From Scatavimonas merdigallinarum (GTDB lineage: Bacteria; Bacillota; Clostridia; Oscillospirales; Acutalibacteraceae), in contig DVFW01000026.1 in NCBI GenBank assembly GCA_018713055.1, forward strand, positions 102,364 to 166,363: 64,000 nt of DNA. Direction: 5' to 3'. The position numbers and the translations under genes are program-made. Each line of letters opens with the position of its first letter. Position 1 is the first letter of the stretch. Under the pieces are notes generated by a model. The model saw nothing but the letters and a program-made list of their open reading frames with translations, did not search any database and was not told where the DNA came from. Below, piece by piece: positions 57,419 to 64,000 of this stretch.

Positions 57419-58171
57419 ATGATTGTCATTAAAACAGCCCGCGAACTTTCCAAAATGCGAGATGCGGGAAGAATTTCCGCAAGAGCCCTGCGTTTGGCAG
57501 GGGAAGCCGTCGCGCCTGGCGTATCTACGTTGGAGATCGATGGTATTGTCCGTAAATATATTGAGGAACAGGGCGCCGTGCCCTCGTTCCTCGGTTACGG
57601 CGGATTTCCTGGCAGCGCATGCATTTCTGTGAACAATGTGGTTATCCATGGCATACCAAGTAAGAAGTGCGTCTTAAAAAGCGGCGACATTGTCAGCATA
57701 GATATTGGTGCCTATTTTGAGGGCTTTCATGGCGACAATGCATGGACGTTCCCCTGCGGCGAAGTAAGCAGGGAGGCAAAAGCTTTGATGGATGCAACAA
57801 AAGAGAGCCTGTTTGAAGGGATTAAAAATGCCAAAGCAGGCAATCGGATCGGCGATATAGCAAGCGCCGTTCAAAGGTATGTCGAAGCTCGCAGTTACTC
57901 GGTGGTACGTGATTTTGTCGGCCATGGAGTAGGTGCGAAGTTACATGAAGAACCAAGCGTACCAAATTTCGGCACACCTGGAAGAGGTGTGCGTCTTATG
58001 CCCGGTATGACGATCGCAATTGAACCAATGGTCAACGCCGGTACGCACCGCGTAAAAGTACTGGACGACCAATGGACCACAGTGACGGTTGACGGCCGCC
58101 TGTCCGCACATTTTGAACATTCAGTTGCTATAACGACGGATGGGCCGGTTATTTTGACGTTGCCTGACTGA
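57419..58171 (+). CDS. map: Methionine aminopeptidase, type I
   Basis: This enzyme removes the initiator Met from nascent proteins. The 250-residue protein shows the metal-binding segments IDIGAYFEGFHGDNAWTF, GHGVGAKLHEEPSVPN and TIAEPMV-like (here TIAIEPMV), with metal-ligand Asp, His and Glu. It starts at ATG 57419, 3 nt after adk. Confidence 0.96.
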   Translation: MIVIKTARELSKMRDAGRISARALRLAGEAVAPGVSTLEIDGIVRKYIEEQGAVPSFLGYGGFPGSACISVNNVVIHGIPSKKCVLKSGDIVSIDIGAYFEGFHGDNAWTFPCGEVSREAKALMDATKESLFEGIKNAKAGNRIGDIASAVQRYVEARSYSVVRDFVGHGVGAKLHEEPSVPNFGTPGRGVRLMPGMTIAIEPMVNAGTHRVKVLDDQWTTVTVDGRLSAHFEHSVAITTDGPVILTLPD

Positions 58172-58183
58172 CGGGGTGTGTGT

Positions 58184-58486
58184 ATGGAACTGAAGATCGG
58201 AGTTGTGGCAAGGTCAAAAGCAGGGCGTGACAAACACAGATTTTTTATTGTTACGGCTATAGACGGGCGTTACGCCTATCTTTGCGATGGAAAAATCCAC
58301 CTGCTTAAGCGACCTAAAAAGAAAAACGTTAAGCATTTGTCGCTCACTGCAGACGCGATACCGGCTGGAACATTTCAGACAGACAAACAGATAAGAAAAG
58401 CGCTTTTTCCGTATAATTACGGCAAGCAGGCGCAGTCTTCCTATGAGGAGGGAAATGTATGTCCAAACAAGATGTTATCGAAATAG
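58184..58486 (+). CDS. KOW-domain RNA-binding protein (L14e-like)
   Basis: This is a 100-residue protein of the KOW/L14e-like group often found between map and infA in Firmicutes. The KOW core is visible in IGVVARSKAGRDKHRFFIV. Its role is not established; a ribosome-associated function is likely. The ATG at 58184 has GGGGTG upstream. Its last 28 nt overlap infA in a different frame. Confidence 0.85.
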   Translation: MELKIGVVARSKAGRDKHRFFIVTAIDGRYAYLCDGKIHLLKRPKKKNVKHLSLTADAIPAGTFQTDKQIRKALFPYNYGKQAQSSYEEGNVCPNKMLSK

Positions 58487-58677
58487 AAGGTACAGTGAAA
58501 GAAGCCCTGCCTAATGCACAATTTATGGTGGAGCTTCAAAACGGCCACACAATACTGGCACATATTTCCGGCAAGTTGCGGATGAATTTTATTAAAATCC
58601 TGCCGGGAGATAAGGTGACAGTGGAAATGTCCCCGTATGACCTTACAAGGGGGCGTATTACGTGGCGCAGCAAATAA
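58459..58677 (+). CDS. infA: Translation initiation factor IF-1
   Basis: IF-1 blocks the A site in the 30S initiation complex. The 72-residue OB-fold protein has IEIEGTVKEALPNAQFMVEL-like start (here EIEGTVKEALPNAQF) and ISGKLRMNFIKILPGDKV. It starts inside the end of the KOW gene with GAGGAGG upstream, indicating coupling. Confidence 0.96.
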   Translation: MSKQDVIEIEGTVKEALPNAQFMVELQNGHTILAHISGKLRMNFIKILPGDKVTVEMSPYDLTRGRITWRSK

Positions 58678-58725
58678 GATTGCCTGAAACCAGACAGAGT
58701 TTTAGTGGAAAGGAATGATGATACA

Positions 58726-58839
58726 ATGAAAGTCAGACCTTCTGTCAAGAAAATTTGCGAAAAATGCAAAGTGATTAAGCGTAAAGGGAAAGTCATGGTG
58801 ATTTGTGATAATCCCAAGCATAAGCAGCGCCAGGGCTGA
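58726..58839 (+). CDS. rpmJ: 50S ribosomal protein L36
   Basis: L36 (bL36) is a 37-residue zinc-binding protein. The frame MKVRPSVKKICEKCKVIKR has the CEKC pair, followed by VICDNPKHKQRQG with the third Cys and His. It is followed by a 122-nt gap without a clear promoter. Confidence 0.96.
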   Translation: MKVRPSVKKICEKCKVIKRKGKVMVICDNPKHKQRQG

Positions 58840-58961
58840 TTGCGAGCATAATAAAAAGCCCGATAGCCTTGCGCAACGTATAAAATCAGGTTCCTTTTAT
58901 AGGATTTGCGCAGATTTTATAAGAATTAAATTTATGTATTTATAATGGAGGTGCAACAGAT

Positions 58962-59330
58962 ATGGCTCGTATAGCAGGCGTTGACTTACCCAGAGATAAA
59001 AGAATTGAAATTGGATTAACCTATATCTTTGGCATAGGGCGTAAAACTGCAAGCGACATCATTGCTGCAACGGGGATTAATCCCGACACTCGCGTCAGAG
59101 ATTTAACAGAAGACGATGTTTCGAAGCTGAGGGAGTACATTGACCATAACTGCCGCGTAGAGGGTGACCTTCGCCGCGACATTGCTTTCGACATCAAAAG
59201 ACTTATTGAAATAGGATGCTATCGCGGCGTTCGTCATAGAAAAAGCCTGCCCGTAAGAGGACAGCGCTCCAAAACGAATGCCCGTACCCGTAAGGGTCCA
59301 AGAAAAACGATGGCGAATAAGAAGAAATAA
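58962..59330 (+). CDS. rpsM: 30S ribosomal protein S13
   Basis: S13 (uS13) contacts the P-site tRNA and bridges to the 50S. The 122-residue protein has RIAGVDLPRDKRIEIGLTYI and the basic tail GQRSKTNARTRKGPRKT. ATG 58962 follows TGGAGG. Confidence 0.97.
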   Translation: MARIAGVDLPRDKRIEIGLTYIFGIGRKTASDIIAATGINPDTRVRDLTEDDVSKLREYIDHNCRVEGDLRRDIAFDIKRLIEIGCYRGVRHRKSLPVRGQRSKTNARTRKGPRKTMANKKK

Positions 59331-59347
59331 GTAAGGAGGGTTTATCT

Positions 59348-59749
59348 ATGGCAGCACCTAAGGGTAAGAAAACGACCGTGCGCCGGCGCCGTGAGCGTAA
59401 AAATATAGAGCGCGGTGCAGCGCATATCCAGTCGACATTTAATAATACGATTGTAACAATCACAGATACACAGGGTAACGCCGTTTCCTGGGCAAGCGCC
59501 GGAGAACTGGGCTTCCGTGGTTCCAGAAAATCTACACCGTTTGCTGCGCAGTCTGCTGCTGAAACAGCTGCAAAAGCGGCTATGGAGCACGGCATGAAGT
59601 CTGTCGAGGTTTTTGTTAAGGGGCCGGGTGCCGGGCGCGAAGCCGCAATTAGGGCGTTGCAATCCGCCGGGCTTGAGGTCAGCATGATTAAAGATGTAAC
59701 CCCGATCCCGCATAATGGATGCCGTCCTCCGAAGAGAAGACGCGTATAG
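59348..59749 (+). CDS. rpsK: 30S ribosomal protein S11
   Basis: S11 (uS11) lies on the platform near the mRNA exit. The 133-residue protein has HIQSTFNNTIVTITDTQGN and ends VTPIPHNGCRPPKRRRV. Starts at ATG 59348 with AAGGAGG upstream. Confidence 0.97.
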   Translation: MAAPKGKKTTVRRRRERKNIERGAAHIQSTFNNTIVTITDTQGNAVSWASAGELGFRGSRKSTPFAAQSAAETAAKAAMEHGMKSVEVFVKGPGAGREAAIRALQSAGLEVSMIKDVTPIPHNGCRPPKRRRV

Positions 59750-59773
59750 TTTTGAAAAAGGAGGAAAAAAGTA

Positions 59774-60373
59774 ATGGCTAAGAATATGCAGCCGATTGCA
59801 AAACGTTGCAGGGCGCTTGGTATTTCTCCCACGGTGATGGGATATTCCAAAAAGACGTCAAACAGAAATCCAAACGGCAATTCCAGAAGAAAAAAGAGTG
59901 AATACAGTCTTCAGCTGACAGAAAAGCAGAAGGTAAAATTTGTATATGGCATTCTGGAAAAGCAGTTCAGAATGTATTATGAAAAGGCTGAAAAATCGGG
60001 CGGAAAGACCGGTGAAGTTTTACTTACTACAATTGAACGCAGGCTTGATAATGTAGTATTCCGGCTTGGTCTTGCCTCTACAAGAAGGGAAGCAAGGCAG
60101 CTTGTGAATCACGGCCATTTTACAGTTAACGGGAAAAGGGTCAATATTCCTTCTTATCTGATTAAGCCGGGCGATGTTGTTGAGGTGTGTGAAAAAAGCC
60201 GTTCTACAAACAGATTTAAGGCGATTGCAGAAAGTGACGCGATTGTTTCTGTTCCGAAATGGCTTGAAAAAATGCAGAATCCGCTTGGCGGAAAGGTTCT
60301 TGCAATGCCGCAGAGAGACGACATTGACTTCCCGGTTGAGGAACACCTTATCGTTGAGTTGTACTCCAAGTAA
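59774..60373 (+). CDS. rpsD: 30S ribosomal protein S4
   Basis: S4 (uS4) starts 30S assembly and, in B. subtilis, controls its own gene. The 199-residue protein has the S4 domain with ARRLDNVVFRLG-type (here ERRLDNVVFRLGLASTRREA) and RQLVNHGHFTVNGKRVNIPS. Cysteines near residue 9 may be a remnant of a zinc site. Confidence 0.96.
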   Translation: MAKNMQPIAKRCRALGISPTVMGYSKKTSNRNPNGNSRRKKSEYSLQLTEKQKVKFVYGILEKQFRMYYEKAEKSGGKTGEVLLTTIERRLDNVVFRLGLASTRREARQLVNHGHFTVNGKRVNIPSYLIKPGDVVEVCEKSRSTNRFKAIAESDAIVSVPKWLEKMQNPLGGKVLAMPQRDDIDFPVEEHLIVELYSK

Positions 60374-60440
60374 TCCTGTAGTTGTTTAAAGGTTTACAAA
60401 GCGGCAGCAAAGCTGCCCGATGTTAGGAGGAGGTTCGTTG

Positions 60441-61394
60441 ATGATAGAAATAGAAAAGCCAAGGATAGAAACCGAGGAATTATCAAACGACGGCACCTAT
60501 GGAAGATTTGTAGTTGAGCCGTTGGAGCGTGGTTTTGGCAACACTTTGGGCAACAGCCTCAGAAGAGTATTACTTTCTTCCCTTGAGGGCGTGGCCGTTA
60601 CGACGTTAAAGATAGACGGTGTACTTCATGAGTTTTCTACCGTGCCCGGTGTGAAAGAGGACGTTACCGAAATCGTCCTGAACATGAAGGGCCTCACTGC
60701 CAAGTTGCATTGTAATGGACCAAAGACGGTTGAAATCAGTGCAGAGGGTCCTTGCGTAGTAACAGCTGATTCCATCAAATGCGACAGCGAAGTAGAAATT
60801 CTTAATCCCGATATGCATATTGCCACTTTGGGCGACGACGCAAAGCTTTATATGGAAATTACCCTTGACAAGGGAAGAGGCTATGTTCCTGCAGAGCGCA
60901 ATAAAGCGCTTTCCGGAAGCAATATAATAGGAGAACTGCCTGTTGACTCTATCTATACGCCTGTGCTGAAGGTGAACTACACGGTGGAGAATACGCGCGT
61001 GGGGCAAATTACAGACTACGACAAGCTGACGCTGGATGTTTGGACAAACGGCGTAATCAACGCACAGGAAGCCGTATCCCTTGCAGCAAAGGTTTTAACA
61101 GAGCATTTGAACCTCTTTGTTGACTTGTCCGACCAGGGCTATAGTACAGAGATTATGGTGGAAAAGGACGATAAGAGCAAGGAAAAGGTTCTGGAGATGA
61201 CCATTGAAGAGCTGGATCTTTCCGTGCGTTCCTTTAACTGCCTCAAGCGTGCGGGAATCAATACGGTGGAAGATTTGATTAATAAATCTGAAGACGATAT
61301 GATGAAGGTCCGTAATTTGGGAAGGAAATCCCTTGAAGAAGTTGTATATAAGCTCAACAGCCTGGGCTTTAGTCTTCAGAAAGAAGACGAATGA
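60441..61394 (+). CDS. rpoA: DNA-directed RNA polymerase subunit alpha
   Basis: The alpha subunit dimerises to seed the core enzyme and binds promoter UP elements and activators. The 317-residue protein has the N-terminal dimer domain with GNTLGNSLRRVLLSSL, and the C-terminal domain with RAGINTVEDLINKSEDDM and LGRKSLEEV. The ATG at 60441 follows GGAGG at 7 nt; the ATG at 60420 lies before the site. Confidence 0.97.
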   Translation: MIEIEKPRIETEELSNDGTYGRFVVEPLERGFGNTLGNSLRRVLLSSLEGVAVTTLKIDGVLHEFSTVPGVKEDVTEIVLNMKGLTAKLHCNGPKTVEISAEGPCVVTADSIKCDSEVEILNPDMHIATLGDDAKLYMEITLDKGRGYVPAERNKALSGSNIIGELPVDSIYTPVLKVNYTVENTRVGQITDYDKLTLDVWTNGVINAQEAVSLAAKVLTEHLNLFVDLSDQGYSTEIMVEKDDKSKEKVLEMTIEELDLSVRSFNCLKRAGINTVEDLINKSEDDMMKVRNLGRKSLEEVVYKLNSLGFSLQKEDE

Positions 61395-61432
61395 TACTTT
61401 TTTAAACCACAAGGTAAAGGAGTGAATTTTTG

Positions 61433-61774
61433 ATGCCCGGTACAAGAAAGCTGGGAAGGGCGACCGCGCACAGAACAGCAATGCTCAGAGCGATGGTAAC
61501 CTTTCTTCTGGAAAACGGAAAAATTGAAACGACGGTGACCCGCGCCAAGGAGGTTAGCTCTCTGGCGGAAAAGATGATTACAATAGCGAAGGAAAGCAAT
61601 TTGCATAATAAGCGTTTGGCATTGTCTTTTGTAACAAAGGAAGACGTTGTTTATAAATTGTTTAATGAGATCGCACCGAAATATAAAGACAGAAACGGTG
61701 GTTACACACGTGTGACAAAGCTTGGCCCAAGAAGGGGCGACGCCGCAGAAATGGCAATTATAGAGTTGGTTTGA
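61433..61774 (+). CDS. rplQ: 50S ribosomal protein L17
   Basis: L17 (bL17) is the last gene of the superoperon. The 113-residue protein has RKLGRATAHRTAMLRAMVT and GYTRVTKLGPRRGDAAEMAI. ATG 61433 is preceded by a TTG that could also start; AAGGAG lies upstream. Confidence 0.96.
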   Translation: MPGTRKLGRATAHRTAMLRAMVTFLLENGKIETTVTRAKEVSSLAEKMITIAKESNLHNKRLALSFVTKEDVVYKLFNEIAPKYKDRNGGYTRVTKLGPRRGDAAEMAIIELV

Positions 61775-61793
61775 TCTTACCATTATAAAAAAT

Positions 61794-61829
61794 AACACGG
61801 CTGCATATTTCTATGCAGCCGTGTTTGTT
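61794..61829 (+). terminator. Terminator of the ribosomal superoperon
   Basis: AACACGGCTGCATA and TATGCAGCCGTGTT form a perfect 14-bp stem with a TTTC loop, followed by TGTTGTTT. It also lies between convergent genes. Confidence 0.88.
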
Positions 61830-61851
61830 GTTTCCAATTGTACAGGAAAAC

Positions 61852-63375
61852 TTACGCATGCTTTTTTATACGCCTGTTGTAAAATGCACGCAGTGAGGAA
61901 AGTTTTAGTTTGGATAAAGTAAGAATGCCGTCTGTTGCCGCCAGAATAAAAACAGGTGTAAAGTTAAACAGATACCTTGAACGCGTTTCCCAAATCAGGA
62001 AGAACAGAAAGACGCCAAAAACCAGGCCTTTTAGAAGGACGGTAAAATCCAGAGTTGGTTTTTTGATACTTTTTGCAATGGACAGACAGAGCAACAGTAA
62101 AAGCATCAGTTGATAGGTATTGCTGGCAAATAAAAAAACAAAATAGCAATTGCCGTCTTGCAAAAAAAACTCATGCAAAATATTTTTGTGCAACGGATTA
62201 TGCGCAATATGGTTGCTGATGTAATACGTACCGTCCGACCAGGTCCAATTCCCTTTTTCTGTCAAATGTGCAAAAAGGCCTGAAGCCCCGTATTGCTCCA
62301 GCCTATGCCTGATCTCTGCAACGGTAGCCTCCTTTTTTTGCGTATAATCGCCCGCCCCTCTTGTGAAAAGACTGTCGGAATGCGTGTAACCGCCTTTACC
62401 GTTGAGTCCCATCATAATCCAATGTGTCAGAGGATATTGTTCTTTTTGTAATTCCTCTTTTGTTACAAACCCGGCTGTATTTACAGCCGTGCTGAAAATA
62501 ACGGCGCATGCCAAAAATATGGCGGCCATCGTGCAGGAACAGGCGAGCGCCTGCTTAACGGGGCGGCTTAAAAACAGATAAACCACTGCGCCTACAAGCA
62601 AAATAATAACGCTTCCCTTTAAAGCATACCCAATATAAATTAGCAGCGCCGCCAAGATAAGAAATCCATACCTCTTTTTTCTTTTCTGTGTTTTTAAAGC
62701 GCTTATATAGAGAAAAAGCGGTAGAATCACAAAAGGCATGCTTAAAGAATCGGTGTAAAAAAAAGGTGTGTAGGTATAATATGGAAGAAAAAGAAAGCAT
62801 AGCAAAAATGCAGTAAGCGCGCCCGCCGGAGGAAAAAGCTTACTGGCTGTTTTATAAACAAACAGTACCGAGATGCCAATTGCCAGAGTGTTTATAAAAA
62901 CTGAAGCAAAAAGCGGGATTTCTCCAAAAAGCAAAAACAGGATGCGGTAATATCCTGTTAAAAGAAGAAAAATACCATGATTGTTTGTATAGCGTGCAAG
63001 GTAACCGGCATTGTTCGGCACATTTTGATAAATATTTTCGAAAGAGCCAGACATCGCTGCGGTTTTGGAAATTTCATGAATTGCGCGCAGATCTGTACCC
63101 GGCTCATACATAAGAAAATAGCCGGCCAAAAGTTGTAAAACGAACATAATGCCCATGCATATCCAGAAAATACGGTTGGCCTTTTTGTAGTCGGTGTTGT
63201 CAAAACGCCTGGAAAGCCATTTGTAAACGATTGTAACAATGATAACCAGCGCAACACCCCACAATGCGCACAGAAAGTGATCTTTCCAATTGGATAAAAA
63301 TACTTGCAAAACAATCCAGCCAAACATACATAGGAAAATAATGTGAAACGTACAAAGGGTTTTTGTAAAGCGCAT
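61852..63375 (-). CDS. Membrane glycosyltransferase-like protein (GT-C type)
   Basis: This is a 507-residue integral membrane protein with about 11-12 hydrophobic segments. A soluble loop after the second to third segment carries YEPGTDLRAIHEISK, an Asp-containing GT-C-like motif, and TNNHGIFLLLTGYYRI follows. The family is probably a polyisoprenyl-phosphate-linked sugar transferase; the substrate is not known. The ATG at 63375 has AGGTG upstream; a longer start at 63402 is possible. It has a consensus promoter of its own. Confidence 0.78.
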   Translation of the reverse strand: MRFTKTLCTFHIIFLCMFGWIVLQVFLSNWKDHFLCALWGVALVIIVTIVYKWLSRRFDNTDYKKANRIFWICMGIMFVLQLLAGYFLMYEPGTDLRAIHEISKTAAMSGSFENIYQNVPNNAGYLARYTNNHGIFLLLTGYYRILFLLFGEIPLFASVFINTLAIGISVLFVYKTASKLFPPAGALTAFLLCFLFLPYYTYTPFFYTDSLSMPFVILPLFLYISALKTQKRKKRYGFLILAALLIYIGYALKGSVIILLVGAVVYLFLSRPVKQALACSCTMAAIFLACAVIFSTAVNTAGFVTKEELQKEQYPLTHWIMMGLNGKGGYTHSDSLFTRGAGDYTQKKEATVAEIRHRLEQYGASGLFAHLTEKGNWTWSDGTYYISNHIAHNPLHKNILHEFFLQDGNCYFVFLFASNTYQLMLLLLLCLSIAKSIKKPTLDFTVLLKGLVFGVFLFFLIWETRSRYLFNFTPVFILAATDGILTLSKLKLSSLRAFYNRRIKKHA

Positions 63376-63446
63376 AAAATCACCTGTCTTTATAATTTGC
63401 ATGAAGGTAAAAAATATATTCTTATATTTTATGGTGTAACAAATTG

Positions 63447-63475
63447 ATTATAAAAAAAATAGTTTTCAATGTCAA
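63447..63475 (-). promoter_or_regulatory. Consensus promoter of the glycosyltransferase gene
   Basis: Perfect TTGACA (63475-63470), a 17-nt spacer and perfect TATAAT (63452-63447). Confidence 0.92.
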
Positions 63476-63546
63476 AATAATGAAAAAAAATCAGAAAAAG
63501 AATTAATTTATTTTTGATAAAGCCAAGTTTTTTGTATGTGTTTTTG

Positions 63547-63575
63547 TTGCATGTTTGTAAAAAATGATATATAAT
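63547..63575 (+). promoter_or_regulatory. Promoter of tRNA-Arg
   Basis: TTGCAT (63547-63552), a 17-nt spacer and perfect TATAAT (63570-63575), 10 nt before the tRNA. Confidence 0.8.
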
Positions 63576-63584
63576 AAAAAAGAT

Positions 63585-63661
63585 CCGCCCGTGGCGTAGC
63601 TGGATAACGCAACGGATTCCGATTCCGGAGAGCGGGGGTTCGAATCCCTCCGGGCGGACCA
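63585..63661 (+). tRNA. tRNA-Arg (CCG anticodon)
   Basis: The 77-nt cloverleaf has acceptor CCGCCCG/CGGGCGG, D stem GCGT/ACGC, an anticodon loop TTCCGAT with anticodon CCG and TPsiC stem GGGGG/CCCTC with TTCGAAT. It ends in A plus encoded CCA. The anticodon stem has one non-paired end (A opposite G). It reads CGG codons. Confidence 0.93.
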
Positions 63662-63666
63662 CCAGG

Positions 63667-63710
63667 CTGAACCTGGACGCAATTCGCGTTCCGGGTTCAG
63701 TTTTTATTTT
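63667..63710 (+). terminator. Terminator after tRNA-Arg
   Basis: CTGAACC and GGTTCAG enclose an inner ACGC/GCGT stem; TTTTTATTTT follows. Confidence 0.85.
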
Positions 63711-63968
63711 GCCCGTTCACTCGCGTTTATGGTAGGGTATCCTTTTTGGAACACAAACCCATGAAGGTTAGGTAGAAATAGATGTGCTTTTGTCTGTTTT
63801 TATCTAACTTTTTGGTATACTGGAGCTGTTTCTAAATTCTCTGTAGTTTGTTTTTGTGAATTTTTTGTAAACAATTATCTAAAGTTGCATTGTTCTATGC
63901 AACTTCTGCTCCTTTTCCCCCTATTTGTGAAAGGATTTTTCCTTATCATCAAGTAGGAGATGGTTCAG
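63711..63968. other. Region downstream of tRNA-Arg
   Basis: No gene, terminator or repeat is recognised in this 258-nt stretch. A short TATACT (about 63816) may be a -10 without a clear -35. A gene may start at 63969. The tRNA 3' end is a common integration site, so an element may begin here; no attachment sequence is visible. Confidence 0.4.
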
Positions 63969-64000
63969 GTGTATAGCAAGAAAGCATGTGGTTATGTTTT
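63969..64000 (+). CDS. Possible gene start, 3' truncated by window end
   Basis: GTG 63969 has AGGAG 9 nt upstream and opens a frame MYSKKACGYVF that runs off the window. The ACGYV pattern could be the first strand of a serine recombinase, but ten residues are far too few to assign a function. Confidence 0.35.
   Translation, partial: MYSKKACGYV

Noticed and set aside
1..64000. CRISPR array
   Set aside because: No regularly spaced direct repeats of 24-40 nt were seen, and no cas gene is present.

Overview
The window is chromosomal DNA of a low-to-mid GC Gram-positive bacterium of class Clostridia, most likely an Oscillospirales/Ruminococcaceae-type anaerobe. The evidence is many TTG/GTG starts with strong GGAGG sites, consensus sigma-A promoters with 17-bp spacers, a zinc-type S14, an ECF-type thiamine transporter behind a TPP riboswitch, a dockerin-bearing secreted protein, Clostridia-style FeoA/FeoA/FeoB plus Cys-rich protein, and a Lsa-type ABC-F protein. 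The genus cannot be named from sequence alone.

Layout. 1-4.7 kb: an accessory segment with the end of a type I restriction subunit (HsdR), a small TnpW-like protein and a large serine recombinase. 4.7-13.1 kb (minus strand): an aromatic amino acid cluster, aroE-aroK, then an attenuator-controlled operon aroF-tyrA-aroB-aroA-aroC-pheA. 13.2-16.2 kb: acpP on plus, then nadB-nadC on minus. 16.3-23.1 kb (plus): hflX, a DUF951 gene, prfA, a Sua5-type gene, coaE, a lytic transglycosylase, an M18 aminopeptidase and a DUF1905 gene. 23.1-27.4 kb (minus): a Lsa-like ABC-F gene with an attenuator leader, then ylxM-ffh-rpsP-khpA. 27.4-31.4 kb: TPP riboswitch-thiT, a DUF1015 gene, an amidohydrolase, a repeat/pseudogene patch, a small Cys-rich gene and a CAU tRNA. 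31.6-42.5 kb: a secreted dockerin protein, an ECF S component, a second ABC-F ATPase, the feo iron operon with two matching palindromic operators, and a run of less familiar genes including PAP2, a left-handed beta-helix protein and cobO. 42.6-46.2 kb: a gene-poor stretch with small DNA-binding proteins, hairpins and repeats. 45.9-61.8 kb (plus): the S10-spc-alpha ribosomal protein superoperon from rpsJ to rplQ. 61.8-64 kb: a membrane glycosyltransferase, tRNA-Arg(CCG), and probably the start of a further gene.

The most striking signal is upstream of aroF. A perfect promoter drives a 31-codon leader peptide with seven aromatic codons (Phe, Tyr and Trp) in a 13-codon stretch. It is followed by three mutually exclusive pairings: a 10-bp pause stem, a 9-bp antiterminator and an 8-bp terminator with a T tract. 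This is a complete ribosome-stalling attenuator that appears to sense all three aromatic amino acids at once and to control a six-gene pathway operon. A second short leader peptide (6 codons) with a terminator precedes the Lsa-like ABC-F gene and looks like an antibiotic-responsive attenuator.

The aromatic cluster encodes every common-pathway enzyme except 3-dehydroquinate dehydratase, and the NAD cluster lacks nadA. These steps must be encoded elsewhere or be missing.
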